This document shows, piece after piece, positions 20,956 to 32,392 of a stretch of 64,000 nt of DNA. The position numbers and the translations under genes were made by a program. A model generated the notes under the pieces. That model saw only the letters and a list, made by a program, of their open reading frames with translations, had not been told where the DNA came from and did no database searches. This stretch comes from Aphrocallistes beatrix (Eukaryota > Porifera > Hexactinellida > Sceptrulophora > Aphrocallistidae): the NCBI GenBank assembly GCA_963281255.1, contig OY725488.1, forward strand, positions 682,001 through 746,000, written 5' to 3'. Within the stretch, counting starts at the first letter, position 1. Each line of letters opens with the position of its first letter.

Positions 20956-23900
20956 CATCTTCCCGAGTAATGACACAGTTGTGACTGAATGGTCCATTTC
21001 CTGCAGAATTGACAGCTCGTATTGACACGTTGTAAGTAGTGAATTCTTGTAGGTCTTCCAGTAGAGAGTACAGCATGCTATCAACTGAGAAGTTAAGCGC
21101 CCGTGTTTTAGCTTCGCTATCTCTCTCCACTCCCCTGTAGTGGACTGAGTACTGATCTACCAGACCATTCCTATCCGCCTCTCGCAGTGCTACCCAGCTC
21201 ACTAGGATAACAGTTGAGCTAACTGCTTCCAATTTAAACTCAACTACACCAGAAGGAGCTAGTGGACAAATCAACATGAAATGACATCCTTCTTTCAGAC
21301 AGGAATTTATCATTGCGTTACAAACCAGATGCGAAAGTAGTCACATCGGTAGAAGCCAGAGGACCACTCCCCTCTTTCGTACTAGCTGACACCTGTATTT
21401 CGTACACAGCGAATTCTTCGAGTGATGAGATTTCATAGGTGTAAGGTTGCGTAGTTAGAGAGGAGAAAGGAATGACTACCTCTCTCCTCTCTGTATCAAT
21501 CGAGGCCCCTTGGTAGAATATTGAGTAGCTGATGAGAACGCCATTTGTGTGGTCAGAGGGAGGAGCTGTCCAGGAAACACTGACTGAGTTTGAGCTCGTA
21601 GCAGAGGCAGAAATATCCCCAGGGGGGTCGGAAGGAACTAATTCGGAACAATGATTAAATGGTTAGTATAATGGTAAGCATTCCTCAATATCATAACGTA
21701 GTTACTATAGTCTATGCCGGTAGGAAATATTACACAGGTAAGAAGGAACCAGTTCAGCGAGGCTTTGTACAGACTCACCATCTTCTAGCGTCTTAACCAT
21801 CACCACAGCCTCAGGGCCTGCCCCAATGCTGGTAACAGCGGCTACAGCGAGCTGATAGGTCGTGTTCGCGTCTAGGCCGTGCATGAAGTAGAATAGAAGA
21901 GGAAGAGAGGTGTAGGAGATCACCCTCATAGAAGTGTCACGTTCTATTCCATATAAGGTAATGTTGTAGAGAGTAATGTTCCCATTCCTGAGATGCGAAG
22001 CTGGGAGGTCCCAGTTGAGGCTGATAAGAGAAGAACTAAGAGGGGTGGGTGTCACTAGTAACGGCGGGCCTGTGGGTTCTAAACGAACAAGAACAACATA
22101 AACTTAGAAGAAACGAAGTTTGTAGGATAAAAAGAGCCGCATCAATTACTAGATTTATATTCCTAAACAGTTTCATTCTTTTTTAGGATATACTCCTAAA
22201 ATCTGATTATTTCCATGCGCCTAACCTATGCACATTTTCGCGCGTCCAGATCAATATTGGTTTAAATTTACACGCCTGGAATCCCTGGATGAAGCCTTGC
22301 TCCAAACATACTATTTTCTGCTATTTAAACAAGCAGCGTAGCGTATTCATCAATCCTACTCGTTTTTATAATTAACAGTTGGACCCTGAAGAGTTTAAGA
22401 AAAAAGTTCGGAGCAGAGCTTTCTAATATCTATTTGCGGATAGGACTACGCGTCCCAAGGAGTCTAAATGTAATTCTAACCTCCTTCATAAATTATCATC
22501 ACACTTTCGGATGGCCCGTCTCCAATGCTTGTAACAGCTGATACGTTGATGACGTAGGTGGTGATGGAAGTCAAGTTATAAATGAGATACACCTGTTCAG
22601 TACTGAGGTCTGATTGAGGAGTAAAAGTATAACTTTTTGCTTCAGTGTCTCTCTCAATTCCTTGAGAGGTTATACGGTAAGAGACGAGATCTCCGTTGAT
22701 GTCATCAGGATTCGGAGACGTCCATGTCAGCTGTACAAATCCAGAGAAAAACAAGACTAGTGCATTTAGAGTACGAGGTGGCGATGAAGGAACTGTAAAA
22801 TAAAAAAGTATATTATTCAATAACAAATACAATCCCCGTTTGCTTGCGCAGTGCGGCTAGCGACACTCCATACATCAGACACCCTATAGCGACTAATGAA
22901 AAGAGTAATATATGCCATTTATTATGTATCTGTGTGCCTCGATTTTAATATTTGATTACTTATTTTGTCCAACTTACTGTCTTCAAAAGTAGAATTGCTC
23001 TCCATGGCCCATGGTCCTGCCCCTACAGCTGTACTAGCTCTTACACTTATGACATACTCTGTGTCCTCATCTAAACCAGTGAGTTGGTAGGTGTTGCTAT
23101 TCTCAGGTAGAGTAAGAGTTCGTAAAGTGCTGTCCCTCTCCACGCCTGTGTAGGTTAGCGTGTAGCTCGTGATGATCCCGTTAATATGGATAGATGGAGG
23201 AGAGTTCCAGCTAAGGAAGATGGCACGGGAGGATACGGTCATGGCAGTAAGAGAAGTTGGACTTGCGGAAGGAACTAACAATAGAGTCAATTCAAAACAT
23301 ATTATTTGATGCATTTTAAAAAACTGTAACAATGTAAAGCATACCATCTTCACTTGTCAATGGAATTAGCTGTGAACTGGGTCCAGATCCTAGAACTGTA
23401 GCTGCTGCCACAAACACAGAATATTGCGTGAACTCCTCCAGTCCTGTTAATTCGATGTTTCTAACTGAGAATGACACATTAAATGTCCTCAGTGCAGAAT
23501 CCCTTTCAATCCCAGAATAAGTGATGACGTAATGGGTTATGATTCCTCTTTGAGATCCAGGAGGGGGTGGGGACCAGGCGACTGAAATCGTCCGAGAAGT
23601 CACTCCAGACACGATGAAGTCCTCGGGAGCTGAACCAGGAACTAGAAAGTATTTAAAATGTCGTTTAATCAAAATGAACAAAATAAGCAGGTCGAAAAGA
23701 TCTCTTTCGACAATCACCTCCAGAGCTGCAGAAGAATTCTCTGGTACTATTACACTCTGAATTTCTCCAGTCACTCGTAGCTGTGCGAAAGTACACACAG
23801 CTGCCTTGTCCACTCTTAGGATAGCCTTGATCCCAATCAGTATAGGTTAGAACAGCATCATCCTTCCATACATATTGCTCGTTAACCAGGGATAACCCGA

Positions 23901-26079
23901 TCCACGGGTTTGATAAGAAGAAGAGGACAACACTCTGAAGTTGAGTCTGAACATCTTGTGAAGGGATGGTTGCAAGATATCCTCCTTCGTTCGTACAGAT
24001 GAGAGACGCGGCGCTTTGAGTGAGAGGATTGGGGTGGCTGGTGTAGCAAATATTACTGATGTATGTGCAGTCCAAACACCAAACAACTATAATGCAATAA
24101 TGTGGTCAGTGGTAATACCATGATGAAAGTTATCAAACATCTTTGCCTATACGAGCCAAATGATTAATTGATAATTTTTCCTGTAGTAGTACATGTTTTT
24201 TAAGGGGGATATTGGTGTAAAATTACACCACGAATTTTGGGAGTTACAAAAAGGTTTCAAGTATAATATTTAGGTCGAGATGGAAGGGAGAAGAGTCAAG
24301 TTTGTAAATTTTAAATATTAAGGTTTATTAAAGCAATTACTTATACAATCAATATACAATATAGAACCTCCATAAGTTGGGAAGCTTGGACGGCGAGAAT
24401 ACACCTACTCCCCCATTCCCCACATAAAACTTACCGTAACCACAAGAAATTAAGCCAAAATGGTTTGAATAAATCCCAAAATAGTAATTTCAAGTCATTT
24501 AGTCCTTTGGGGGTCAATAATACATCTACGTATTTCGTTTATATTCTGACTATTTGGATCAAATTGTTGTCAACATGATGATCCAAAAGTTAGTTTCTAG
24601 TCAAGTCAACTGCAGGGTTGGGTTCAATTATAATTGTAATTAATTAATTACAATTAATTACGTTTTGTACATAATTGTAATTGTAATTGTAATTGTAATT
24701 CGAAAAAATTGACATAATTGTAATTGTAATTGGAGTACATAATTGTAATTACGTCTAAATTATACTTAAAGGCTAAAGCCACGTTTACAATTCCTATACA
24801 TGTGATAATTATTTACATTATTGTTTTGATATCGTTGTGATTGGTGTTTCTCGGGAATTGGTAAGTGTAAGTTGACAACTTTACGAGTAAGCGTATGAAT
24901 TCTCTCTTTTTCATGGTCCCTGTGCACTATAAATATGTTCACCGAAGATACACGCATCATTTTTGTAATTGTAATTGTAATTGTAATTGTGAATATCTTC
25001 TCAATTAGAATTATAATTGTACGTAATTATAATTATAAATTAAAGTTGCTTGTACAGTAGAACTTCAGTTATCCGAACACTTCAGTTATCCGAACCCCTT
25101 GGTTGACCAAATAAAATATACAAATTTATAAATGATGCATCCTTGAGTTGAGAATTGAAAGTACTACATTGCCATCATTTTATATACTACTGATGATACT
25201 TACACAGATCAATATGTAGTTTATCCATATTCATAATTATGACTACTTAGTACTACTGACCAACTTTCCTATATAATTACATAACAACTTCAGTTATCCG
25301 AACCCCCTCGGTCCCAACCCGTTCGGATAACTGACGTCCAAAAGTTAGTTTCTAGTCAAGTCAAGTCAAGAAACGATTTTATGACAAGCTGCAAATTGTG
25401 TCCAGAAAACTGCTCTCTCAACACTTTCTGCCCAAATAAAGAGGTTAATATGAATGGGAAAATAGTTTCTGAAATTATTAATTCCCCGCATAGAGGTTCC
25501 CCATTTATAGAGACCCCACAAGAGGCTCTACTACTCTATCAACTTCGAATGCAACTAAAAAGAAAGGATCAATGAATGAGTTCCAAGCCATTAGACAAAA
25601 ATATGTCTTTGTGAAAGTTTGCTATAAATTTAAAAATAAAATTAAATAAGCAAAACTTAGATCATCCCAAAAAGTAGAATTAACATTGTTGTACGGTAGT
25701 ACTGATAATTGAAACCAGCCTGTACTGTTTCTCTACAAAGGAGGCTAATAGTGGAATCATTTATTTTGAATTGAAATTTTAGTTTCTAGAAGAAAGCATA
25801 AATCATATTTATTACTATTATATCAAGAACATTACTTTTACTTGCGAGATTATATTAATTCAGTTATGGGCGATAAACCGAGGTAATTTAAGAAAATAAA
25901 AAAGAATTTATATGTGTGAATAACTATGTTACTCACTGAACAACCAAAAAATAGTGGCATGCAAGCTCAAGTTGCACGTTTCCTCGAAACCACAAAACTT
26001 GTCTTTAATACTCACCTTTCAGACAGAAAACTACCAACACAAAATAAACATTCAAAAAGTAAGATGCACAAAATAACAT
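20956..26079 (-). CDS. Adhesion GPCR, exons 1-8 (signal peptide, C-type lectin, six FnIII); same gene as 9583-16313
   Basis: Exon 1, 26016-26079, is only 64 bp: an ATG, 21 codons with a hydrophobic core (YFLNVYFVLVVFCL) and a phase-1 GTGAGT donor. I take it as the signal-peptide exon because its phase and orientation fit exon 2. Exon 2, 23718-24086, is a C-type lectin domain with WIGL, WDQGYP and WRNSEC motifs, most of the expected Cys and no classic EPN/QPD sugar motif. Six FnIII exons follow: 23345-23641, 22978-23274, 22481-22792, 21779-22078, 21326-21637 and 20956-21258, all phase 1-1. Intron 1 is about 1.9 kb and repeat-rich, so another small exon could hide there. Exon 8 splices, by phase, to 16313 across the nested exportin-7 gene. 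Confidence 0.78.
22834..22872. repeat. Relic of the GC-rich repeat inserted at 52.2 kb
   Basis: The stretch TTGCTTGCGCAGTGCGGCT followed by AGCGACA matches TTGCTTGCGCTGCGCGGCT followed by GGCGGACA at about 52260 with a few changes. It is a short fragment in a GPCR intron, which suggests the 52-kb insertion belongs to a dispersed family. Confidence 0.4.
24582..25364. repeat. AT-rich repeat cluster bounded by a 28-bp perfect direct repeat
   Basis: The 28 bp at 24582-24609 (starting TCCAAAAGTTAGTTTCTAG) recur exactly at 25337-25364. Between them are many TAATTG/GTAATT hexamer tandems (about 24630-24750 and 24965-25010) and a Tigger-like element. It occupies intron 1 of the GPCR. It looks like an unstable, repeat-expanded segment, not a coding region. 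Confidence 0.7.
25055..25339. mobile_element. Pogo/Tigger-like element, 3' terminus truncated
   Basis: Starts CAGTAGAACTTCAGTTATCC next to TA, then repeats the ACTTCAGTTATCCGAAC motif once more. Near the right end, CTTCAGTTATCCGAACCCCC and the inverted GTTCGGATAACTGACGTCC are present, but the terminal CTACTG is missing. The right part closely matches the 66-bp palindrome at 9035-9100, so the two are one family. No transposase. Confidence 0.65.
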
Positions 26080-27254
26080 TGTAGGATTTAAACATCCACT
26101 AATATATCTCAGTTAAATCCTAATCATACTATATCTACTTTTATATATAAATATTATCCTACATTATGCTAGATCATGCAAGGTTATCTTCGTAACATTA
26201 CATGCTCCTGATAGAGTAGATATTGCAAAAGAGTATGCTGGTGACCAATTTTACATGACTAGTTATACTCTTTTTTAAAAATAGTTCTTAAAATACACTC
26301 AACTAAAATAAAAGGTTAAAATATAAAAACCAAATTAACAGGGGTAAGACTTAAATTTGGTAGAATATCGCTTCGGACGGACATACTACACCCTCCATGC
26401 TACAAAGGATATCCAGTAGGAGCAGCACTAAGAATACCGAATAATCTACACCAGTGCAAACACTTCGACCACTAGCGTGCTAAGCTATATAATTGGAAGT
26501 TTTAGAATCTTATATGTACGAATATGTACGTATTATCACCCAACGGTCCCAACCTTATGTTTTGCATTGTAGGTATACATTATCATTGAAGCAGAACTCT
26601 CGCTTATTTTTGTCTGTTTAAACAATCTTGAGATTCTTTACGTTAAGTCCACACACATAAAATACTAGCCAGACTTCATGTGGAGAGTAGTGCAATTATT
26701 TTCAATGGAAATTAATTTCAATTAAGTATTTTTCCTATATGAAAGACTTGGAAATTTGACTAATATGCAATAAAAGGGTAGTCTGTCTAGTAAATATCAA
26801 TAATTGAAAGTCATGGCTATCCTTACTTAGTCAGAATAACTTCTTAGCTAGGGAGATATTATTAAACTATTCGTAACCCTATCTGCGTGCTAGATGTTAG
26901 CATAATTTAAAAATCTTATCTAGAATACAGTACTTGTGCCATTTGCACTAAAATTGTTGGGAAACTTAGCTTACCTGGAGTTGACAATGTTGTCTGAATC
27001 CTTTTACATATGTAGAAGTGATTTGCAGCTTGGGGGAAATGTTAACATAGTTACACCACACAACATCAAAACCCCAACTGTAATTTTTCATACGTAGTAT
27101 CAGAAGAATGATATCAAGTGAAATTAGTACATGAAATAATATTTGTTCCCAAAAACTGCGAGTTTAACAAAAATCCAGGAAAGGCAAGTTCATATTCAAT
27201 TTAATCAAGATTTTCGTTTAAAAACAAATAAAAATAAAAAGAATAAAAATAAAT
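26080..27254. other. Spacer upstream of the GPCR signal-peptide exon
   Basis: About 1.2 kb between the proposed GPCR start and the stop of the LRR gene, same strand. AT-rich; no credible ORF. A good minus-strand donor (CTCCAG then GTAAGC) at about 26977 could end a non-coding first exon, because the sequence before it has stop codons. It should contain the GPCR promoter and the LRR gene's 3' UTR. Confidence 0.4.
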
Positions 27255-28517
27255 TTATTTAGATATTGCGTCTATAAGTTCAGTGATCTTTTTGTTCTTT
27301 TTCAAAAGAATTTCCAAAAACAATCCATAGAGTTTGTCACTGCTTGCACTTTCCAACTTCAACACTTGCAGTGTCGTGTTTGTCTTGAGAGCTTGAAGCA
27401 GCAGCCACATTGCATTCTCATCGATGTGACACCCGAGGAGACTCAGGAGAGTGAGTGAGGTGTTATGTCCGAGTATTTCAGTAATTTCGTACAGGGCACC
27501 TAGCCTTACCTGATTGTAGTCTAGGTACAACTCTCTCAATCCAGAATTCGACTTGAGAGCGATCATCAAGCGGACGACCGCATCCTCTGGCAAGTTACAG
27601 TAAGAGGCATTCAGAATTTTCAAAGAATTGTTATTTTCAAGACCGCGACTTAACATCCGAGCTCCCTCTTCAGACAGACCGATATTTCCAGCTATATTTA
27701 ATGCTCGGAGCGTCGAATTCTTGACTAGCACTTCCCCTAAAATTGAAAAGGCAGTGGCTTGAATCTGACAAGATTTTAAACTTAAGGATGTGAGAGTTTT
27801 GTTCGTAGACAGATTTTTAAATAATGCTTCTATTCCAAAGTGTTCGGTTTGCACATTCGAGTCTAGAATTAGTGTAGAGAGACGAGGAATTTGGGATAAA
27901 TACCGGCCAATGAGAGTGAATGCCGAAGACTTAAGTTTATTTCTTGACAAATTTAGAATGGAGAGGTTATGCGACTTACGCAAACAAGCTAAAATCGATT
28001 CAAATGACTCGTCTTCAATTCCGCATTGAATCAGACTCAGTTTCTCGATATTATTCTCAGCAAGAGATCTGGCAATCACAGTAGCTCCCTCACTCCCAAT
28101 CGTATAGTCCAACAGATCGCACTGAATGCATTCCATCCCAAATTCCGACAGAGTTTTATTCAAACTGAGCGCTTCTCCGATGTGTCTGGCTCCGTGGCGG
28201 CTCACCCCGTTAACTCGGAGGAAGAGCGAACGGATGGATAGACTCTTCGGAATGAAACCTGCGAGCCATTCCATGCCGTAGTCGGTGATCTTGCGTACCG
28301 TGATGTCAAGAGTGTTCAAACTGGTTAGCTGCATTAAACAGGCAGTGAGCTCGTGGACCATGTCGTCCTCGATTAGACATTCAACTTGCAGAATTGGGGA
28401 ATTGGAGGCAAGACTGGAAAATTTGTCCAAATTATTGCTCTCATTGATTACTAAGGATTGCGCGGTTCGTTTGGACGAAACTATTTTATCCAATTGATGA
28501 TAGAATTTCTCTGTCAT
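27255..28517 (-). CDS. Leucine-rich-repeat protein, ribonuclease-inhibitor type
   Basis: A 420-residue single-exon protein starting at an ATG. From about residue 50 to the end it consists of roughly twelve 28-29-residue repeats of the RI type, e.g. LSILNLSRNKLKSSAFTLIG and LRALNIAGNIGLSEEGARML, alternating leucine strands and helices. Such solenoids act as protein-binding horseshoes in NLR proteins, RNase inhibitor and the LRRC34/LRRC74/T-complex-like families. No NACHT, CARD, signal peptide or membrane segment is present, so it is an LRR-only cytosolic protein. Partner unknown. It lies about 450 bp downstream of the NuMA-like gene in the same direction. Confidence 0.8.
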   Translation of the reverse strand: MTEKFYHQLDKIVSSKRTAQSLVINESNNLDKFSSLASNSPILQVECLIEDDMVHELTACLMQLTSLNTLDITVRKITDYGMEWLAGFIPKSLSIRSLFLRVNGVSRHGARHIGEALSLNKTLSEFGMECIQCDLLDYTIGSEGATVIARSLAENNIEKLSLIQCGIEDESFESILACLRKSHNLSILNLSRNKLKSSAFTLIGRYLSQIPRLSTLILDSNVQTEHFGIEALFKNLSTNKTLTSLSLKSCQIQATAFSILGEVLVKNSTLRALNIAGNIGLSEEGARMLSRGLENNNSLKILNASYCNLPEDAVVRLMIALKSNSGLRELYLDYNQVRLGALYEITEILGHNTSLTLLSLLGCHIDENAMWLLLQALKTNTTLQVLKLESASSDKLYGLFLEILLKKNKKITELIDAISK

Positions 28518-28966
28518 TAAGAAAACTAATTCAATAATTCGTTGACCAAATAGATAAGTTGAGAATGACTGTAGAAGTATAAATTGCGAGATACTTAATT
28601 AATGAAGGTCGACAATAAGTCAGTGTTTTCATGTATTTATGGACCCTCCTATTAATTAACCTTATCTGAATTAGCATTCTATCGACGGACCGTACTTCGG
28701 TGGCCACAGGTTGAAAACACTGGCACATGTGCACTTCTCTGTGGTCAGACATTTAAACCTTCACATCAGATTTTATAATGACTATAGCTACTAGAAAATA
28801 TAGAAATAATAACTCACAGGGCCAGGGCCAAGTTCATTGTATTAGAGCGGCATACTAATGCTAAAGAAGTAAAAGAGCGTGACAATTAGACAAGTACTGG
28901 GAAATGGGAAAAAACGCTGCACTAAATTCATTAACTATATTTCTGGACTATTCCCTACACGCTACA
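28518..28966. other. Spacer between the LRR gene and the NuMA-like gene
   Basis: 449 bp between a - strand start and the stop of the next - strand gene. It includes the LRR promoter. A 73-codon minus-strand frame here (28531-28752) has no homology I recognise. No repeats noted. Confidence 0.4.
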
Positions 28967-31900
28967 CTAGGTCCTTTTCTTTTTGTTGGTACTGGTACTT
29001 GTCGGGAGAACAGTTGCAGGTCTGGTCCTGTGGCTGCGTAGCATTCGAGGTTGCTGTGCAGCATTATCCTTCTCTTTCTTCACTTTCGGAGCTTCAGGGA
29101 CCCCCACATCTACCTCAAACGCAAGGGCTTTCCTCTTGGGCGGATTGTCTGCAATGAAGCTCACATTCGGATGAGTTTGAGACATTTTAGAAGGTTGGTA
29201 GCGGGGGTTCACGTCTGCGTCTCGATTCTGAGACTGAAGGTATCTCTCTGAAACAGAAGTAGTCTGGAACTCAACTGGGTAGGAAGATTTGAGATGAGGT
29301 AGGTTTTGCGCATTCCTACGTTTAATTTCGTCTGTGCGGTAAATAGACGTGTCGGGCATGTTGGCAGGTGTGATGGATGAAACAGAAGACTCCGGCTCGA
29401 TGGCACTAGAGTAGAGTGCAGCACGTGAGCTGGAACGAGAAGTGGGTTGAGAATAGTTCGTCTCGACTGAATCTCTCCAATTCGATCGCGGGGCAGGAAT
29501 CGCATGTTGGGAACTGGAATTGTTTATGTTCGTGAACTCGAAATCAGGACGTTTAATGGTAGGCACAGTGATACTCTCAGTTCGGTGAGAAGCTCTGGAG
29601 AATTTATTTGCATCCGATTTGTTTTTCTCCATAAGTTGAGTTTCCGCGAACTGAAGTTGTACATTCAAAGATCGCACTTGAGAGTGGAGAGAATTCCTCT
29701 CGTTCTCGATGTCATCTAACTTCTCCTCTAACATCCAGACTCGGTTCTTCTTCTCGTCTAGCTCCTCCCTCACCCTGAGGTTAGTTTCAGCTTCCATGCT
29801 TTCATACTCTTTGACGATTGCTGTCAGTCTTTGCTTTTCCTGTTGAAGTGACTGGTTATCATGAGCCAAAGCTTGCACGTTCTCTTCCAACGAACATACG
29901 TGTCCCTGCAGCGCGCTCTTTCTGTCAGCGAATTGGTTTCCTGCTTGCTCCAGCTTCAATTCGAGCTCTTTTTGGCATTTCTTGAAATCTTTTGTTTCGT
30001 TTTCTAATTCTTCCGCTTTGCGTTCGTATCGCTTGGTTAAGATTTCCAGTTGGCCTTGTATAGTTGCATATTCACACTTAACCTGATTAACTTCACTCTG
30101 AAGCTCATCGTTGCGGCTTTTAGCACTTTCCAATGCTTCCGAGAGGTCGAGTTCTTTCTTCCTGGAAGATTCAGATAAGGAAGATATCACCTCCTCTTTC
30201 AAAGCACACTCAGATGTTGCAGTATATACCTTCATCTGTATATTTCTGAGCCCATTTTCTAATGTACAATTGGTTTCCTGTAGCGCAGCTAGCTTAGCAT
30301 TGAGTTCAGTCTGCTCTTCAGTTCGTTGGGAAATAACCGCATTGAGCTCGGTCGCAGTTCGCGTTTCTCGGTCTTGCAAGAGAGATTTGTTAACTTTAAT
30401 CTCCATTAACTCTTTTTCCAAATTATCATTATCTAACACAAGTTTGTGCTTCAGAGCGAATAGTTCGTTGTAAGTTTCCTGCACAGATATCACGGTCGCA
30501 TCTAGTTCGGTCGCACGGCGTTTCAACATTGCTTTCTCTCGCTCCGATTGATCCAAACAAAGCTGCAATCGGTCCTTCTCCGTGGAGATAGTGCGGTGAG
30601 TCGAACTGTTGGACTGTAGCTCTAGGCTAAGAGACGAATTCTCTTTCTGGAGCGAAGTTAAATCCTCTTTCGCAGAGTCGAGTTTACTTTTACAGTTTTC
30701 AAAGTCGACCAATTTTCCTTCCAAACGTAGGTTACATGTCTTAACCTCGGAGAAAAGTTTGGTGAGCTCTTGGTTGCTTTCTCTCATCGCGTCCAGTTCC
30801 TTCGTCGTCCGTTGTAGCTCTACCTGTATCGCGTCTCTCTCAGCCGCCACAGGAATAAGTTTTCGTAGCTCATGGATTTTATCCTCCAAGAGTTTAATCT
30901 TGAATAGAAGCGCAAACTCATCACTACGCATGGATTCACTCTCTTTCTCGTCCAATTTGATATCTTTAATCTCGCCTTCTTTCAGCTGGCGAAGGTCAGC
31001 ATGCAAATGGTCCGCCCTGTTCCTCATGACCTCCAGCTCTCCCCTCAACTCCTCCTTGCCCTGCTCCAAAACCTGAATGGTAGCTTGCTGCTCTAGGCTA
31101 GCTCGTTCAAGGCTCGCCTTTTCTGATTGGAGATTGAAACAAGTATCTTTCTCGGTAGTCAGCTCCAGCTGTAGCTTTTCCGCACTGAGAAGCAACAGCT
31201 GATTCCCCTTCGCAGTGCTGGCGAGCTCCTCGGCCATATTCTGCAGGCGAGAGCACTTGTCTCTGTACTCACTGAGAGCAGAGACTTCTTGCTTCAGGGA
31301 CTTATTCTCCCTTTCGAAAGTCTGATTTTGCTCATGTAAGGCCTTCTTCTCGTCTTCTAGATCTCGTGTGCTTTCACGCTCAAGCCGCAGCGTAGTGCAC
31401 TCCGATTCCAGGATCCTACACCTGTTGCCACTGTCGGCCAGCTCGTTTTCACACTCCTGGCAGAATCGTTTCAGGGAGTGTATCTCTTCCTGCTGCTGAT
31501 TAACCATGTACTGCAGCTGGCGTAACTCGTGGACTTTGGGTGGGGTGGGGCGCGAAGAATCTTGGCGCTTAATACGCCTCAGCTCTGGCTTGTTTATCCA
31601 TTTGAGAGCGGCAGGGGAGTCAAACCCATAATACCTACAGGTCACACCGAATTGAATCTCTTCCTGAGACGTCGTGTTTTGGACAGGGGAATTGAAAGGG
31701 GACGATATGGGTTCGATAATCAGTTTATCTGCTGGTGGGATCTCAGCCGGCGATGGCTCTGGAGATCGAAGTGGTGGGGTTGCTAGTTCGGGATTTTCTG
31801 GTAAATCTATCATCTCATCAGAATTATCAATGACTTCATTCTGAGTTTCACTGAAATCCAGATCTGATTCTATAATCAGATCTTGAATAATGTCACTTTG

Positions 31901-32392
31901 CTTACTTCCGAGTTTCTGGAACATTTCCTCGATCAACTTACGCAGTGTCACTTGAACTTCGTTTTCAAGCGAGAGAATTTTCTGGATGATCAGCTCATTG
32001 GGTTTCTGCTGCAGAGCATAGGCAAGAAATACAAGAACGAGTTTGATGAACTCGGATTCACTTCGAGTTAGCAGCTCCCGAATGAAAATAGCTTTATCCA
32101 ATGCGAATCCAAAGAATTCTGAAAAGATTAAAACTACCTCAGAAAAGTTGGATTCGTGATCCTCACCAGGGGGACTGTCAAATTGGATCTTCTGGACGAT
32201 AGAGGAATGCTGGAAAGATTGAGTCCTACGAATAGGTGTGGCCTTCCTTACACATTCCACAAATATTCTGGAATCGGAGAGATCGGTGAGGGAGGTTATC
32301 TTAGGTTTGATGTTGTCAAAACTGTTGATCCAACTCAATAAACTCCTGTACAATACGGTCGAGTTAGGATTGTACTTCTCTATATCTGACAT
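28967..32392 (-). CDS. NUMA1: NuMA-like nuclear mitotic apparatus protein
   Basis: 1141 residues from the first ATG at 32392; the open frame upstream lacks an ATG. Residues 10-150 resemble the Hook-type calponin-homology fold of NuMA, beginning LYRSLLSWINSF, which in NuMA contacts dynein/dynactin adaptors. About residues 285-945 are almost continuous heptad coiled coil. The C-terminal 200 residues are Ser/Thr/Arg-rich and carry QNLPHLKSSYPVE, very like a conserved NuMA tail motif, followed by RKALAF and a basic end compatible with a nuclear localisation signal. NuMA links dynein and the LGN/G-alpha-i complex to spindle poles and cortex. The coiled coil is about half the length of the vertebrate one. 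A generic Hook or CCDC88 protein is the main alternative; the tail motif argues for NuMA. Confidence 0.75.
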   Translation of the reverse strand: MSDIEKYNPNSTVLYRSLLSWINSFDNIKPKITSLTDLSDSRIFVECVRKATPIRRTQSFQHSSIVQKIQFDSPPGEDHESNFSEVVLIFSEFFGFALDKAIFIRELLTRSESEFIKLVLVFLAYALQQKPNELIIQKILSLENEVQVTLRKLIEEMFQKLGSKQSDIIQDLIIESDLDFSETQNEVIDNSDEMIDLPENPELATPPLRSPEPSPAEIPPADKLIIEPISSPFNSPVQNTTSQEEIQFGVTCRYYGFDSPAALKWINKPELRRIKRQDSSRPTPPKVHELRQLQYMVNQQQEEIHSLKRFCQECENELADSGNRCRILESECTTLRLERESTRDLEDEKKALHEQNQTFERENKSLKQEVSALSEYRDKCSRLQNMAEELASTAKGNQLLLLSAEKLQLELTTEKDTCFNLQSEKASLERASLEQQATIQVLEQGKEELRGELEVMRNRADHLHADLRQLKEGEIKDIKLDEKESESMRSDEFALLFKIKLLEDKIHELRKLIPVAAERDAIQVELQRTTKELDAMRESNQELTKLFSEVKTCNLRLEGKLVDFENCKSKLDSAKEDLTSLQKENSSLSLELQSNSSTHRTISTEKDRLQLCLDQSEREKAMLKRRATELDATVISVQETYNELFALKHKLVLDNDNLEKELMEIKVNKSLLQDRETRTATELNAVISQRTEEQTELNAKLAALQETNCTLENGLRNIQMKVYTATSECALKEEVISSLSESSRKKELDLSEALESAKSRNDELQSEVNQVKCEYATIQGQLEILTKRYERKAEELENETKDFKKCQKELELKLEQAGNQFADRKSALQGHVCSLEENVQALAHDNQSLQQEKQRLTAIVKEYESMEAETNLRVREELDEKKNRVWMLEEKLDDIENERNSLHSQVRSLNVQLQFAETQLMEKNKSDANKFSRASHRTESITVPTIKRPDFEFTNINNSSSQHAIPAPRSNWRDSVETNYSQPTSRSSSRAALYSSAIEPESSVSSITPANMPDTSIYRTDEIKRRNAQNLPHLKSSYPVEFQTTSVSERYLQSQNRDADVNPRYQPSKMSQTHPNVSFIADNPPKRKALAFEVDVGVPEAPKVKKEKDNAAQQPRMLRSHRTRPATVLPTSTSTNKKKRT

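Noticed and set aside
25381-25575. 64-codon plus-strand ORF with an N-terminal Cys cluster
   Set aside because: Lies in a repeat-rich GPCR intron beside transposon relics, has no recognisable family and no visible promoter; length is within chance.
28531-28752. 73-codon minus-strand ORF between the LRR and NuMA-like genes
   Set aside because: No family, no compositional or promoter support; probably chance.
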